Assembly: GCA_032768795.1 (NCBI GenBank)
Contig: CP136495.1
Span: 1,986,501 to 2,050,500 of the forward strand
Source: Tremella fuciformis
Lineage: Eukaryota > Basidiomycota > Tremellomycetes > Tremellales > Tremellaceae
DNA: 64,000 nucleotides
Direction: 5' to 3'
Positions 1 to 11,067 of this stretch are shown piece by piece. A model generated the notes under the pieces. It had not been told where the DNA came from. It ran no database searches and saw only the letters and a list, made by a program, of their open reading frames with translations. Within the stretch, counting starts at the first letter, position 1. Every line of letters begins with the position of its first letter. The position numbers were made by a program, and so were the translations under genes.

Positions 1-1544
1 TCCTTAGAATACCGTAGATGGCCATCACCGGCCAGCTTCAGGAGCTTCTCTCGTCCAATATGTCCTAGACGCTTGTGCTCCTCCTCCAGTGGGCTTTCAC
101 GGACAGTGAGAGCGTTGATCTCCCTCACATCCAACTTCACTGGATCCTCAAGCTCTGTGTGGCGTACTGCACCGAGCTTGACCCACAGCAAGTTTCCTCG
201 CCGTGTCCCCTTGACCTTGATAGGTCCCACCTCCACGGTCTCCTCCTTAAGCTTGACACTCCAGCCTTTGTCGATGAGGGTATAGGCTGAAAGCATGTTC
301 TTCGTTGTCTGAGGATGATAGTAGACATCGAGCAGCTTGATCTTGTGTCCGGAGGATGTGGTAATGACAATGTCGCCTGTCATGGTTGCCGTAAATTGGT
401 GACCACCAGGGACATGAAATACAACAGACTCTTTCAGAGGTCTGAGGTCGGTGAACAAATGCTTGTACGGGGACACATGGTGCGTGCATCCACTATCGAC
501 AAGGAATTCTGGCCTTGAGGAGGTCGAGGCAAGGGCCTGTTCCGAGAAGGTAGCGCCCGCAAAGAAGTTGACTAGTCGGTCTTCTTCGCCATCCTGCTGC
601 TTCTCTCCTTTACCCTTGGTCGCCTTGCTGCTCCCTCGGACGCCTGTCTTTTCTGGACAGTCTCGCTTGAGATGCCCTTCCTTGTTGCAAGTCCAGCACA
701 CCAGCTTTGTGCCCTTTCCTGCACTCTTGGCTTTCCAGCCACCCTTCTTCGCACCCTTCTCCAAGGAGATCCGCTCGCCCTTCTCCGCAGCGTTCAGTTG
801 AGCTGCAGGCTGAGCCTCCTTCCACGGTAGACCTTTGGCCTCCCACCGTGATACTTGGGTTTGATAGAATTGTCGGACTTCCGACCAGCTTTGCTCGTAA
901 AGGGGTGATGACTCGAGCAATTGGATAGGGATGTCCCAACGTGGGTTGTTGACAAGAGTATTGAGGAAAATAAGAGCGCGGGTGGAGTCCTCGTACTTGT
1001 TACCGGCTTGTTGAGATTCGAAGAAGAGAGAGTTGAACTTGTTGAGATGATCGGCGTGATCTTTGACAGTGGCGTTGGCAAGAAGGCGGATAGCGCGTAG
1101 AGCATCGTCGGTGGATGCCTTGTATGCGGGGTCCTCGCGCTTCATGTCCCGTTCCAGCCAATCCCACATCTCCTTGGCCGACTTCATCTCTGAGATCTCC
1201 ATCTGAATCCCCGGGTCTAACCTGCGTAGGATGACACCTTGCGCATAGTATTCCCGCTTTCTCCACTCCTCCCACCGCTTGAGCTCTGCGGTACCCAGCA
1301 CGCCACCTGTGAGACTCGTGTCTCCCTCAGGTGCTACTGATCCAGCACGCGCCGTGCGCACTGGCACTCCTCCAGCTCCACCCGTCCTGTACGGCTCAAC
1401 GTCCGTACCTTCAATGATGCCGATGCATCCCGCCGTAGTGAGGTCAAGGCGGACAGCAAAGCGCCATTTGAAGTAGCCGCGGGGTGTCGAGAGGAAGGGG
1501 ATTGCCTGGGCGGCAGTGGTGGTTGAAGTGAAATTGTCGTTCAT
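1..1544 (-). CDS. Ty1/copia-type Gag-Pol polyprotein, N-terminal part (runs off left edge)
   Basis: One open frame of 514 codons runs from an ATG at 1544 to the window edge without a stop, so this is the first third of a copia polyprotein, not a broken relic. The N-terminal half is a gag of the UBN2 type (helical, with WDWLERDMK near residue 120). A CCHC zinc knuckle follows (CWTCNKEGHLKRDC), then the aspartic protease signature DSGCTHHV, then the GAG-pre-integrase motif HKRLGHIGREK close to the edge. Integrase, reverse transcriptase and RNase H would lie outside the window. It belongs to a different copia family from the element at 56803-61862, because the knuckle and protease motifs differ. 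Whether the element is complete cannot be judged here. Confidence 0.9.
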   Translation of the reverse strand, partial: MNDNFTSTTTAAQAIPFLSTPRGYFKWRFAVRLDLTTAGCIGIIEGTDVEPYRTGGAGGVPVRTARAGSVAPEGDTSLTGGVLGTAELKRWEEWRKREYYAQGVILRRLDPGIQMEISEMKSAKEMWDWLERDMKREDPAYKASTDDALRAIRLLANATVKDHADHLNKFNSLFFESQQAGNKYEDSTRALIFLNTLVNNPRWDIPIQLLESSPLYEQSWSEVRQFYQTQVSRWEAKGLPWKEAQPAAQLNAAEKGERISLEKGAKKGGWKAKSAGKGTKLVCWTCNKEGHLKRDCPEKTGVRGSSKATKGKGEKQQDGEEDRLVNFFAGATFSEQALASTSSRPEFLVDSGCTHHVSPYKHLFTDLRPLKESVVFHVPGGHQFTATMTGDIVITTSSGHKIKLLDVYYHPQTTKNMLSAYTLIDKGWSVKLKEETVEVGPIKVKGTRRGNLLWVKLGAVRHTELEDPVKLDVREINALTVRESPLEEEHKRLGHIGREKLLKLAGDGHLRYSK

Positions 1545-2512
1545 CGTGCCGTAGAATAGGCGATGACGACCAAGGCCTGATCCGTTGCGATTTCAGCAAC
1601 AGCCTTAAATAGAGTGATAAAACTCTCAGAGAGGACTTATCGTACGCAAGACGTGCACCAAGGGCCTCTCCGTGCACGCCACCAGTGATAATCTGGATTT
1701 TCACACCGTCCGAAGACAATGTCTACGTCTGAGCCGAAGCTAGACTGCCCGCTTCTCCTACACCAGTACGGTGCAGAGCGTTACTCCCGCCCTTCAGTTC
1801 TCCCGCCCAAGAGTGGTGGGCTTTCCGGTTGAACAAGGCGCGCCCTTCCAGTTCTCCGTCTTCCGTGTCCAAGGCAAAACCGCCCTCCAGGACAACGCGC
1901 ACGTCCAAGGCAAAAACCTGCCCTCCAGGACGCGACGGATCGAACAAGGCGTTCCGTCTCGGTGTCGACTACCGAGAGCGATGTGACTTGCACGGGTCTG
2001 ACGATCGGTCGTATTGCCGAATGCCCGCTATGCCGCACCTCGTGGTACTCGAACTCTAGACTCCCTGCCGAGAAGTCACAACCAGCGCACACGAGAGTAC
2101 TGGAGGACCGCAACTCGACAGCTAATCCCACACGGGAAGCGAACAGCGCCAAAAGGTACTGCCGTCCACAGAATGAGAAAGAATCCAAGCCTGGCAGCTT
2201 AACCACTGCACCAAGGCTCTGCTTTTGTGACCGCTAGGGATTGCCGTGAGCCTAGGTCGAGTACTGGGACTTTTAATCTGTTGACGTGAGATATGAGTCG
2301 CATCCGACATATCCTACGAGATGGTAATGGGTCCTACTAGCTGACGGAGTTTCTCGGTAATTACCCTATGACTCGAGGTGGCGGCACCGCTAACATCGAT
2401 GGTCTAGTCAGGAAAATTACGTAAAGTGATTGTCCTAACGGTACCGTCGCGCTGTCGCTCTCCTCTCTATGCTGCGTATTTCTAGCCTTGTGGTGCTCGT
2501 TGTCGTCCAAGC
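1545..2512. other. Non-coding stretch; probable 5' LTR/leader of the copia element plus SWP1 upstream DNA
   Basis: No convincing gene. A TATA-like TTAAATAG lies at about 1605-1612 (minus-strand CTATTTAAGG), where an LTR promoter of the copia element would be expected. A 27-29 nt direct repeat occurs at 1867-1893 and 1903-1931 (starts GTCCAAGGCAAAA, ends CCCTCCAGGAC). The LTR borders cannot be fixed because no second LTR copy is in the window. Confidence 0.4.
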
Positions 2513-3617
2513 ATGAGACTCTTCGGTGCTGTAGTAGGCGCTGCAGCAGCCCTGCTGTGTCAGGTGTCCGCCAAACCTGCGCTTGGGATCAAGGGCGGCA
2601 AGGTATCGGTAACATCCCCGGACGGGATCAACGATGCTACCTACACGTCTGTCCAACTCTTCTGCGGCTGCCTTGTCGCTACGATGACTGACGAGCAGTC
2701 TGAAAGAGCCGACGCCTCTGCCTACCCCTATGCACCTGTCAGAAGGCTCGACTTTCAAGCTCACATTTACGATCGTTGACACCGAGTCGAGCGCGGGCGT
2801 GTTTCCGCAGCAGGCGCACCTGCTATTCGAGAGCAAAGACGGGGATGTGACGCTGCCCTTGACAGTCAAGTCGGGAGGCAAGGCTGGATTCACCATCGTG
2901 CGTTCCCCATCTCCAGCCCCTCCAGCCAAGCGCCCTTTCATTACCATGCTCCACCGGCCTCTAAGGCCTATAGCTGCTCTGGCAGACTGACTTGTAGAAC
3001 ACCGCCAAACCACCGCCTGCCCTGCTCACTACATTGGGCGACTTCAACCTCACCTTGCTCCTCTCATCCGGCACAGCATACACTCCTCTCCTCTACCCCC
3101 TCGGCTCCGTGTCCCTTCCGCCCGCGATCCTCCGTCCTCTCGAGCGCAAGAGACACGACCTCCCTCCTCGTCAGGGCGATCCGGCCTTCCAGCCGCAACA
3201 GGAGATCTTCCATACTTTCCAGCCCGAGGAGAAGACTGTCAGCTGGATCTACAGCGCTGCCGGGACGGTCGCTTGCTTGGCTCCGTGGCTCCTCCTGCTC
3301 GCACTGGTGAGTCATCTCTCCTGAGAATACCTTGGCTGACAACAGATCTCGCGCCTGAGTCCAAAGCTGCACTTTGTCTCTCCGCCCAATACGGTGTATC
3401 CTTTCCTTGCGTGCCTTGTGGCCATCGAGGCCCTCACTGCGACGTACTGGGTTGGGCTCCGTCTCTACCAGGTATATCTCTCAGCGCAATCTCTGAAGAT
3501 GCTAATGCGCAGTTTCTGCCGTGGTTCCTCGGCCTCAGCGCCGTGGCAGCCTACACTGGAAAAGTCGCGCTCGGGTCTCTGCGACAGCAACGACTGGCGG
3601 CAGGCGGCAAACCCTAG
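2513..3617 (+). CDS. SWP1: Oligosaccharyltransferase subunit Swp1 / ribophorin II
   Basis: Five exons give a 290-residue protein: 2513-2646, 2699-2897, 2998-3306, 3346-3471, 3513-3617. The start is followed by a signal peptide (MRLFGAVVGAAAALLCQVSA). The lumenal part carries the typical beta-rich ribophorin II segment (STFKLTFTIVD, later GDFNLTLLLSS). The C-terminus has three hydrophobic segments, around WIYSAAGTVACLAPW, YPFLACLVAIEAL and FLPWFLGLSAVAAYTG, as in Swp1 and the ribophorin II C-terminal domain. The family is a non-catalytic subunit of the ER oligosaccharyltransferase that N-glycosylates nascent proteins. Length is close to the yeast protein. All introns have consensus donors (GTCTGT, GTGCGT, GTGAGT, GTATAT) and phase checks are consistent. 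It converges on the hydantoinase gene with about 60 bp between stops. Confidence 0.88.
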
Positions 3618-3677
3618 AGCCAAAATACAATGATGCATCGCATCTAACAGTGTGCAAGGTACGATGCCTATGACCGA

Positions 3678-5504
3678 CTAATGACTGTGTCCGTTCAGGT
3701 GGGCGTGTCCATTCATCTCGCCGTTGCAGCATCCAGAGGACTCCTCGCCCTCTGCTGGCGGCTGGAGGGGCTTGATAGGTGCGTACGGGTCGAAGCCATT
3801 CAACCACTCGTCGCTCCGTCCTTTTGGCCCACTGCCCATCAGTCCCTGGGACTTTCCGCTCGCAACAAGGGGCGACTCACGGAAGAGAGCTCAGACCCCG
3901 CTTGATAAACTTGCCCTCGCCCATCTTGCTCACCACCTTGTTGGTCGCGCCGTCATACGCGACATTCCCGCGGAGAAGGACCAGTCGGGGCCAGTCGGCG
4001 ATGGTCATGCCCTCGTACGGCGTGTAGTCCGCGCCGTGGTGCATGTTGTCCTGCGTGACAAGCACGGGTTTCCGTGCGGCCGCCGAACGCCAGATAATAA
4101 TGTCGGCATCGGAGCCAGGTGCGATCGTGCCCTTCTTGGGGTACATCCCTGCCGCTCAGCCCACCGAGGCCAGATCACAGCGGGCACTCACCGTATAGCT
4201 TTGCCGCATTTGTCGAGTTGAGCTCGACGAATTTCTGAGGGGACATGCGGCCCTTGACGACGCCCTCTGACCAGAGGAGGGGTGTGCGGGTACATACGCC
4301 CGGCAGGCCGTTGGGGATGGACTTGAAGTTGCCGCGCTTGTTCTTGGTGGGATTGTTGATCAGGCCGAGCTGCTTGCCCTTCTCGTCGTAAAAGTTGTAC
4401 GGCGCGTGGTCAGAGGAGAAGACGGTGAACGTGCCGTTGGCCAGCCCGTCCCAGATCGCCTCGTTGTCCTTGGGATCCGACCGCAGCGGCGGCGCGCACA
4501 CGCATTTCGCCCTGTCATCAGCCTCCCCAACCGCTCCCAGGAGCATACTGACCCCTCGAAGCCAGGCGCGTGCATCTCCTCGGCGGTCAAGAGGGCAAAG
4601 TGCGGGCACGTCTCGGCGTAGATGGGCAGGCCGCGCGTCTGCGCTTTCCGGATACACGCCGTCGCGCGCTTCTCGCTGACGTGCACGATGAGCATGGGCG
4701 CATCGACCACTTCGGCCAGCGCGATCGCGCGGTTCGTCGCTTCGCTCTCGACGATCGGGGGCCGCGATGTGCCGTGGTGCCATGGCTCGACCATGCCGCG
4801 GCGCACGAGCTGCTCCGAGACCCAATCGATGATGTCGGCGTTCTCGGCGTGCACCATGGTCGTCACGCCCGTCTTGCGCGCCGCGCAGAGGATGTCGAGC
4901 ACTTCGCGGTCGTTGAGCTTGAGCAGGGGGTACGTCATGTAGATCTGGGCTCAGCTCCGAGTCCACTTCTGGAGCTGCGGCGAGGACCCACCTTGATACT
5001 CGAGACGCCAAAGGCCAGCATGCGCGGGATCTCGATCTCCACCACCTCGTGCGCCGGGCTCGTCACAATACAGTGGTAGCTGTAGTCGCAGTGCGCCGCG
5101 CCGTCCGCCAGCTCATAGTACGCCTCGACGGCATCCATGACGCTCTTCCCGCGCGCCTGCACGGCGAAAGCGACGACGGTCGTCGTGCCGCCCGAGACGG
5201 CGCCGCGGGTGCCGGTGGTCCAGTCGTCGGCTGAGCGGGCGTTGCTCGCAGACTGGCCGATGTGGACGTGCGAGTCCACCCCGCCAGGCGTGACGTACCC
5301 GCCCTCGGCGTCGATGACCTCTGCTCCGGCGGTGGGGAGGTTGACGCCGAGGCAGACGATCACGCCGTCCTTGATACCCACATCGCAGGGCGTCTCGTCC
5401 TGCGGGTCAGCCCTCCTCCACCGAGCTCATGATGGTAGGGAGGGGCTCACAGAGGCCGTGATGACGATACCGTTCTTGATGACCAGGTCGAATGCGAGGG
5501 ACAT
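3678..5504 (-). CDS. Dihydropyrimidinase / D-hydantoinase family amidohydrolase
   Basis: Six exons (5504-5451, 5399-4992, 4944-4553, 4511-4192, 4148-3881, 3831-3678) encode 531 residues, the usual dihydropyrimidinase length. Seen: the metal-binding HxH at residues 62/64 in GGVDSHVHIGQ; the lysine expected to be carboxylated, K154 in SSIKIYMTY, reconstituted exactly across the exon 2/3 junction; VHAEN; ETCPHF; and the aspartate motif SSDHAPY. The family is a binuclear-zinc cyclic amidase that opens dihydropyrimidines or 5-substituted hydantoins to N-carbamoyl acids. The C-terminus is rich in G, N and H and has no peroxisomal tripeptide. Neighbouring racemase, carbamoylase and D-amino-acid oxidase genes favour a hydantoinase role; pyrimidine catabolism (PYD2-like) is the main alternative. 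It is divergent from the aldolase gene across a 571-bp gap. Confidence 0.9.
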
Positions 5505-6075
5505 GGCTGCTGGCTGCTGCTACTTTTTCGAAAAGGGCTTCCGCCGAGAAAGACGTGTTGCAAACGCACAGCGACCGCTCTGCTCGACTGGGCTAGTCCA
5601 GTGCCCACACGAGATGAGATCCGGCTCCTGCACTACAGTACGGTATGCATGCGTATCAAAACCCGCCCGCCCTACCGGACGCCATTGGCCCAACACATCC
5701 TGACCGACCGGCCAGGACGGCCAACCTCCTTCGCCGGCGGCCAGCAGCAAGCTTCAAGGGTTCAGTCTATCGGCCCGACGGCAGCACAGAGGCTTATCGT
5801 CAACGACGCATTGCTCCTTCGTCCCGTCTGGTCGTACGCTTCGCTTCGCTCGTAGCCGCACTGTGGACGAGATGCGGTCGAGTGCGAGCTGCAGAGCTGG
5901 CCAACCACCAGCCGACCTTTGCGTTCCTTCCGGTTCGACCTGGAACGCAGCCTGTCCTCGTGTCCAGCTAAGAAGCCATTCCTTCACCAGGCTTGTCCCT
6001 CCCGCATACTGATCCTGTCCTTGACACCTGTATCTACCTGTTCCCTACACCACCCGCACCGAAGCAGCCCTCAAC
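5505..6075. promoter_or_regulatory. Divergent promoter between hydantoinase and class II aldolase genes
   Basis: The 571-bp gap separates two divergent starts. It holds a copy of TTGGCCGTC (minus strand, 5716-5724) and a GC-rich CTGGCCGCCGGCG (minus strand, about 5732-5744). Both resemble motifs in other promoters of this cluster. A role as binding site for the local Zn2Cys6 protein is inference only. Confidence 0.4.
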
Positions 6076-7105
6076 ATGGCTCCGATCGCCATCTCAACCA
6101 CCGCGACCATCGTGCCAGAGACAGTGGTAACCGAGCCCCCCGTGTACCACCAGTCCACCTCGGACCTGTCGAAGAACCCCCTCGACCGCATCTCCCGCGG
6201 AGACAAGGAGGGCAAGATCCGCCTGAGAGGGTATCCAGACTGCTACTACGCCAAAGAGGGCGACGAGGCGGCATTGCTGGCAAAGCGCCAGTGGGTCAAG
6301 GAGCACCTCGCAATCGCCTTCCGGTTCTGGGGCAAGCTGGGATATGGCGAGGGCATCTCGGGGCACATCACAGTGCGCGACCCGATCCTGCGCGACCACT
6401 ACTGGATGAACCCCTTCGGCGTGCACTTCTCACTCATGACCGTATCGAAGCTCGTGCTCGTCACGCCTGAAGGCTACGTCCACCCCATGGGCGCTCAGCT
6501 CCCCATCAACGTGAGCGACTTATGGATCCTCAGTGCTTGGGCGTGGCTGACTGGCAGATGGCCGGCTTCTACATCCACTCTGCGATCCACCACGCCCGGC
6601 CCGAAGTGGAAGCTGCGGGCCACTGCCACTCGCTGCACGGCAAAGCGTGGAGTGTCATGGGCCGCCCGGTGGAGATCACCACACAGGACTCGTGTCTCTT
6701 CTACGACAACCAGGCGGTCTACCACAACTTTGGCGGCATCGTGCTCGCCGCAGAGGAAGGCGCAAACATTGCCGCCGCCCTGGGGCCGAGGAACAAATGC
6801 GCGATCCTGCAGAATCACGGCCTGCTGACGCTCGGCCACACGGTCGACGAGTGTGCCTACCTCTTTAGCGCGCTGGACAAGCAGTGCAAGGTGCAGTTGA
6901 TGATTGAGGCCGCGGCGGCCAATGGCATTCCCAAGACGGTCATCTCGGACGAGGACGCCGCTTTCACGGCCAACACTATCCAGTAGTGCGTCTGCCTCAA
7001 GGGGTTGCTGCATGACGCTGACCATCTAGCCATGAGAACGTGTACTTCAACCTTGTGCCAGAGGTCGAGCTCGTCCGGGTTCGCGAGCCCGACGTCTTGG
7101 AGTAG
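6076..7105 (+). CDS. Class II aldolase/adducin-family protein
   Basis: Three exons (6076-6510, 6558-6985, 7030-7105) encode 312 residues. The first intron (47 nt, GTGAGC to TGGCAG) joins LPIN to MAGFYIHSAIHHARP and restores the family core. Seen: GISGHITVRDP near residue 95, the zinc-binding histidines in AGHCHSLHGKAW, and LQNHGLLTLG. These mark the class II aldolase/adducin fold (relatives: L-fuculose-phosphate aldolase, L-ribulose-5-phosphate 4-epimerase). Fungal members of this length often have unknown substrates. Nothing in the sequence gives the substrate. Shared promoter space with the hydantoinase suggests a part in side-chain or keto-acid metabolism downstream of the nitrogen pathway, but this is a guess. 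Confidence 0.85.
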
Positions 7106-7399
7106 ACTCAGGTGATTTGGAGGTCTTTCTGTACAGTATTTGGCAGTATGCATGGCTCTGCGTGGTCTCCCATGTTCTCTGATGCACGCCTCGACAGCTT
7201 CGCATCGAGTCTGTGTACAAGCAAGGGTTGGTACTGGTGTCAGCTGTAGGGTGTGAGGAGTTGTTGGCCGGCGGCGAAAAAGCTTCGGTCGGCTAGCAGG
7301 AGACCTCGTTTCGTGTTCCCTCGTTCATCTTCACGAACGAATAGTGACTGTCCAGACGTCAGCTCTTTCAGCTTGAGCTCCTCAGTCGTTCACAGCAAG

Positions 7400-8161
7400 A
7401 TGCGCATCCTGATCATCAACCCCAACTCTTCGAGATCCATCACCGACGCCATCCGGCGCTCGCTCGCCGGGCACCCCCTCGGCCCCGGGGTGAGCCTGGA
7501 CTTCTGGAACCCCTCTTCGGGCCCAGCAGGCATCTCGGACCCCATCACAGCGCTGGAATCCACCGACGCATGCATGTCCGAGCTGCTCGGCACCGCCGGC
7601 TCTGTCCCCGACGTCGCAGACTACGACGGCGCCCTCGTGTGCTGTTTCTCCGAACACCCGCTGATCGCTACACTCTCCGAGGCCTTGCGGGTACGCGGGT
7701 CCAAGACGGCCGTCATGGGAATGTTCCACGCCGGCCTCACGCACGCCTTGCTCCTTCTTTCCTCTGATATGCCGGCGGAAGGCAAGACTGTAGGCAAGTT
7801 CGGCATACTCGCCACGGGCACGGGGCGCAAGGTGAACCAAGAAATCGGCGTGGCGAACTATACGGGCACCAACGTCGACGCGCCGTCGAGCAGGTACGCC
7901 GGTAGCTTGACGACTGGCCTGGGTATTGTCGAGCTGCAGGAGGGGGATCAGCGGCGGGTGGAGCGGCTCATGAAGGAGTCGGCGGCGGAGCTGGCGCGCC
8001 GGGGCGCGACGGTGTTGATTCTTGGGTGTGCGGGCATGAGTGGGATGGAGGAGTGGGTGAGGGAGGGAGCGAGGCAGGGCGGGGTGGACAGCATGAGGGT
8101 CGTGGATGGGACGCGGGCGGGCGTGGAGCTGCTCATCGGGCTGAGCCGCACCAGCGCGTAG
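7400..8161 (+). CDS. Asp/Glu/hydantoin racemase family protein
   Basis: An uninterrupted frame from ATG 7400 gives 253 residues, the normal size for the family. The same frame is open further upstream, but the protein start MRILIINPNSS is the conserved beginning of the first strand. The two catalytic cysteines of this two-base racemase family are present, in LVCCFSEHPL and LILGCAGMSG. Bacterial relatives racemise 5-substituted hydantoins or allantoin; the fungal relative DCG1 is linked to allantoin catabolism. Position between hydantoinase and carbamoylase genes supports a hydantoin racemase, which would let both enantiomers enter a D-specific route. Allantoin racemase or a DCG1-like role remains possible. 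No intron was seen, unlike all its neighbours. Confidence 0.87.
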   Translation: MRILIINPNSSRSITDAIRRSLAGHPLGPGVSLDFWNPSSGPAGISDPITALESTDACMSELLGTAGSVPDVADYDGALVCCFSEHPLIATLSEALRVRGSKTAVMGMFHAGLTHALLLLSSDMPAEGKTVGKFGILATGTGRKVNQEIGVANYTGTNVDAPSSRYAGSLTTGLGIVELQEGDQRRVERLMKESAAELARRGATVLILGCAGMSGMEEWVREGARQGGVDSMRVVDGTRAGVELLIGLSRTSA

Positions 8162-8235
8162 CCATCTCATAGATCGAGAAGTCTGAATGCATGTTGTACA
8201 TTATCAGACTTGCATCGCAAGTAGCTAGAGTCCTA

Positions 8236-10825
8236 CTACGTCGACGGCGCCTGCGTCGAGAAGAGATCACCGAGGCCCAAGTCCAAGCCACCCCCACCTC
8301 CCGTCAAGTCAAACTCGGCACCAAAGCCCGCGCCCCAGTCCCACAGCAGCTGCGGGTCCAGTATATCCGTCGTCGAGACCCCCGCAAGATCCGCCGTGGT
8401 CACGCCCGTCGTATCGACCACTTGACTCGTAGTTTGCGTGACGTTAAGGGGCATGATCGGGGTATGCAAGTCGAAGGTGCTGACAGGGCTGGTCGAGCCG
8501 CCCGTCAAGATTTGGACAAACTCTGCGTGCTCGTCGAGGCTGCCAAGACGGATAGCGACGGATGTCGCACGCCGCAGAGCAGGGAACGCGACGTCCCAGT
8601 GGTGGTCCTTCTTCAACGTTCGAAGTGCACGGATAAGCCTTCCAGCCAGATCCATCGTCGACTTCAGCGGCGCAGACGAGGGCGCGAGCGTGATCCGGAC
8701 TAGGCAAGAAGTCACGGCGGTAAGGATATGAGAGGCATCTATCGCCAATATCAGCTAGAATCCCCGCTCCGAGACGGACGCACAGTTCAAGTAGAAGCCG
8801 TCCAGCTCTGGCGGCCGCAGACTCTCGACGAACCCCACAAACTCGGCAAAGGGCACAATGACACTGGGATCGGGATCGAAAGAATTCCCAAAGCCATGTT
8901 GCAGCTCCATGGCGATCCGCTTCAGCATGCACCTGAAACCAAGGATATGAAGGAGGAACGAGGCGACTCCTGTCGGTCGAGGGGTGCCGCTAAAGGCGAT
9001 ATCGCGCCATTCTTTGTTGAGCAGCTCGTCGACGCGCGAGGCGATCTGCTCGACCTTTTCTTTACGCTCAGACGCAGTGTGCATTGCAACGGCACCCAAA
9101 GCGACGACGTCGGCCTGCAGCCGCCGAACGTGTTTGGCGAGTTGACATGAGGCGATGAAAGCCCTGGCGCAGTCGGTCGATGTTGACGAGAAGGCGCAAG
9201 ATGCTACGAGCACGGACGACAGGGAGGGGAGGGGCACATTCGAGTTTTGCGCTTGTATGTGACATGGGCGGGAATTCACTATACGTGAGCTCGACGGAAG
9301 AACTGGTCTCAGATAGCTTACAAAAGCTCATCCATGCGTCTTGGATAGCTAAAGCCCACCAGAGTCGCACGCGCAGTTCTTGCTCCCACTGCGGCAGTCT
9401 CCAATGTTGCGAATTGAGATGTAGTCCGAGCAACTGAGCCAGGGCGATGGTCTATGTTTATCAGTAGAACTCCCAGAGTCAGGATGACGGGCCTCACCTT
9501 TGCCAACAGCAGATAAGACTCGCGACTGTCCGACGCAGGGCGCAGACCAAGTTGCAACACGGCAGCCGCGACTCCAGCCAAGTTGCTATCATTCTGGCAC
9601 CCGCAGTCGGTGTTGATCAAGTTTGTGGCTAGCGGGGCTAAGGGCCGCAACTCCTGGGAATGGCTGAAGGCATGGGCGAGGATGGTAGAGACGAGATACG
9701 GTGGCAGCTGAGATATTTTGCCTTTCGGCAAGACCGGCCAAGCCGCATGTACTTGCTCGTAGTAGAGGGTTGTGAGGGCCTCTTCGGTGACCTCGACCGG
9801 GTGATGCTGGATGAGGGTGCGCAATTGTCGTAGTCCTTTCTCGCCCGCTTGAGTCGAGTGCTTGCCGCCGTCTACAAGTGAGCTAAAAGGCGACTGCGGC
9901 AAGACGTTGACACACCATTGCGCTTCGGATTCAGAACGACAAAGGTCGGGTGTGTCGAGTCGGACGACTGACTGTAAGCTCCGGCTGTAGGCTTGCATGA
10001 GCACTCACGATCTGCTTCACCCGCGCGGCCTCTGTATCTCTGTTCGAGCCGCCCTTGCCATCACCCTCACCGTCAACGACAATGGGCAAGAGGTCATTGG
10101 TCAACGGATTGGTGAGGACTATAGCATCAGCAGGCGCACCCACGGTCATTTGGCCGCTCCACGGTCCACGCACCGTGCGGCTCGTAGCCAGAGGTGGCGA
10201 GGTGGTCGAGGGACGGCACGGCGGCAGCAAGGACGTCGAGTCCTGAAGGCGAATGTGAGCCCGAGTTGTCCCCGTCCGGGTCGTCCGTCACCCTCGACCC
10301 TCTGCGAGAGTACCAGTCATCATCCATCGGCGTGGCCATATCGTCGTCATCGTCATCGCCGCTCCTCGCGCGCTTGTACGGCCGCACGCCGGCGCTGCTC
10401 GGCGGACGCGACGCGGCGCTATCTTCCCTCTGGCGGCCTGTGTGCCAATGCCCATGGCCACTAGCACCGGGGCGCAGCGTGCCGTCGGCCAGGCGCTGGC
10501 CTTTGGGCGGGTTCGGGTCGGCCGCGTCGCTCGAAGAGGGTTTCGGCGGTCTCTTGCGCGGCTCGGTGCCCATGTTGAACGCGCACTCTTTGTGCAGCTG
10601 CGAGCAGCGCGTACACGGCGGGCCCGAGGCGTCGATGTCGCATCGCGCTTTGCCTTTGCGGCAAGCGTCGCACGGCCGGTTCTTCCGCGATCGGTGGAAG
10701 CGCGCCCGGGACGGGTTCGAGTCTGGTCCGCCGTTTTGTACTGGGCTTTGGGAGCTGGCGCTACCGCTGGCGTGGGGCAGCTGGAACGTCTGCGCCTGGC
10801 CGACGCCCATACTTGGAAAGGACAT
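8236..10825 (-). CDS. Zn2Cys6 fungal transcription factor (cluster regulator candidate)
   Basis: Six exons (10825-10174, 10118-10009, 9971-9498, 9451-9322, 9278-8784, 8738-8236) give 787 residues. The N-terminal zinc cluster has cysteines 52, 55, 62, 71, 74 and 81 with spacing C-X2-C-X6-C-X8-C-X2-C-X6-C. It is followed by a basic KRPPK stretch and an acidic DDDDDD run. The middle region carries the fungal-specific domain signature RVRLWWALAIQDAW, preceded by the GLHLNSQHWRLPQWE segment. A glycine-rich C-terminus may hold an activation region. The second intron is only 37 nt and less certain, and an extra intron near 9900 is possible. The same frame is open upstream to 11008, but MSFPSM at 10825 is the likelier start. 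It lies inside the hydantoin gene group, so control of that group is a reasonable inference. Confidence 0.88.
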
Positions 10826-11067
10826 GATGCTCTGCGAGGTAGTGTGTAGGTTCGCCGCCGGCTTTGAAGAGAGGAAACGCCTGTTTGGGCGTGCGAGGCT
10901 CTTTGGGTGAGACGGGCGGGCACTGATAGACGGCCAACCCACAAGGAGAGAAATTGATCCCGCTCGATAAGGAGTCTTCAGCCCAGGCCGTGTTGTGTAT
11001 GCACACACGTCGCACGGAAAGGATGCTATGCATAATCATGACAGGTGAATCTATAGAACGGCAGAGA

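Noticed and set aside
2046..2217. tRNA-like A box (TTGGTGCAGTGGTTAAG, minus strand) with a GAGTTCGAGTACC B-box-like sequence about 150 nt on
   Set aside because: The D-arm and T-arm cannot be paired and the spacing is too long; no cloverleaf forms.
6511..6533. 23-nt intron that would also restore the aldolase frame
   Set aside because: Too short for any known spliceosomal intron here; the 47-nt intron to 6557 has a branch site and the same phase.
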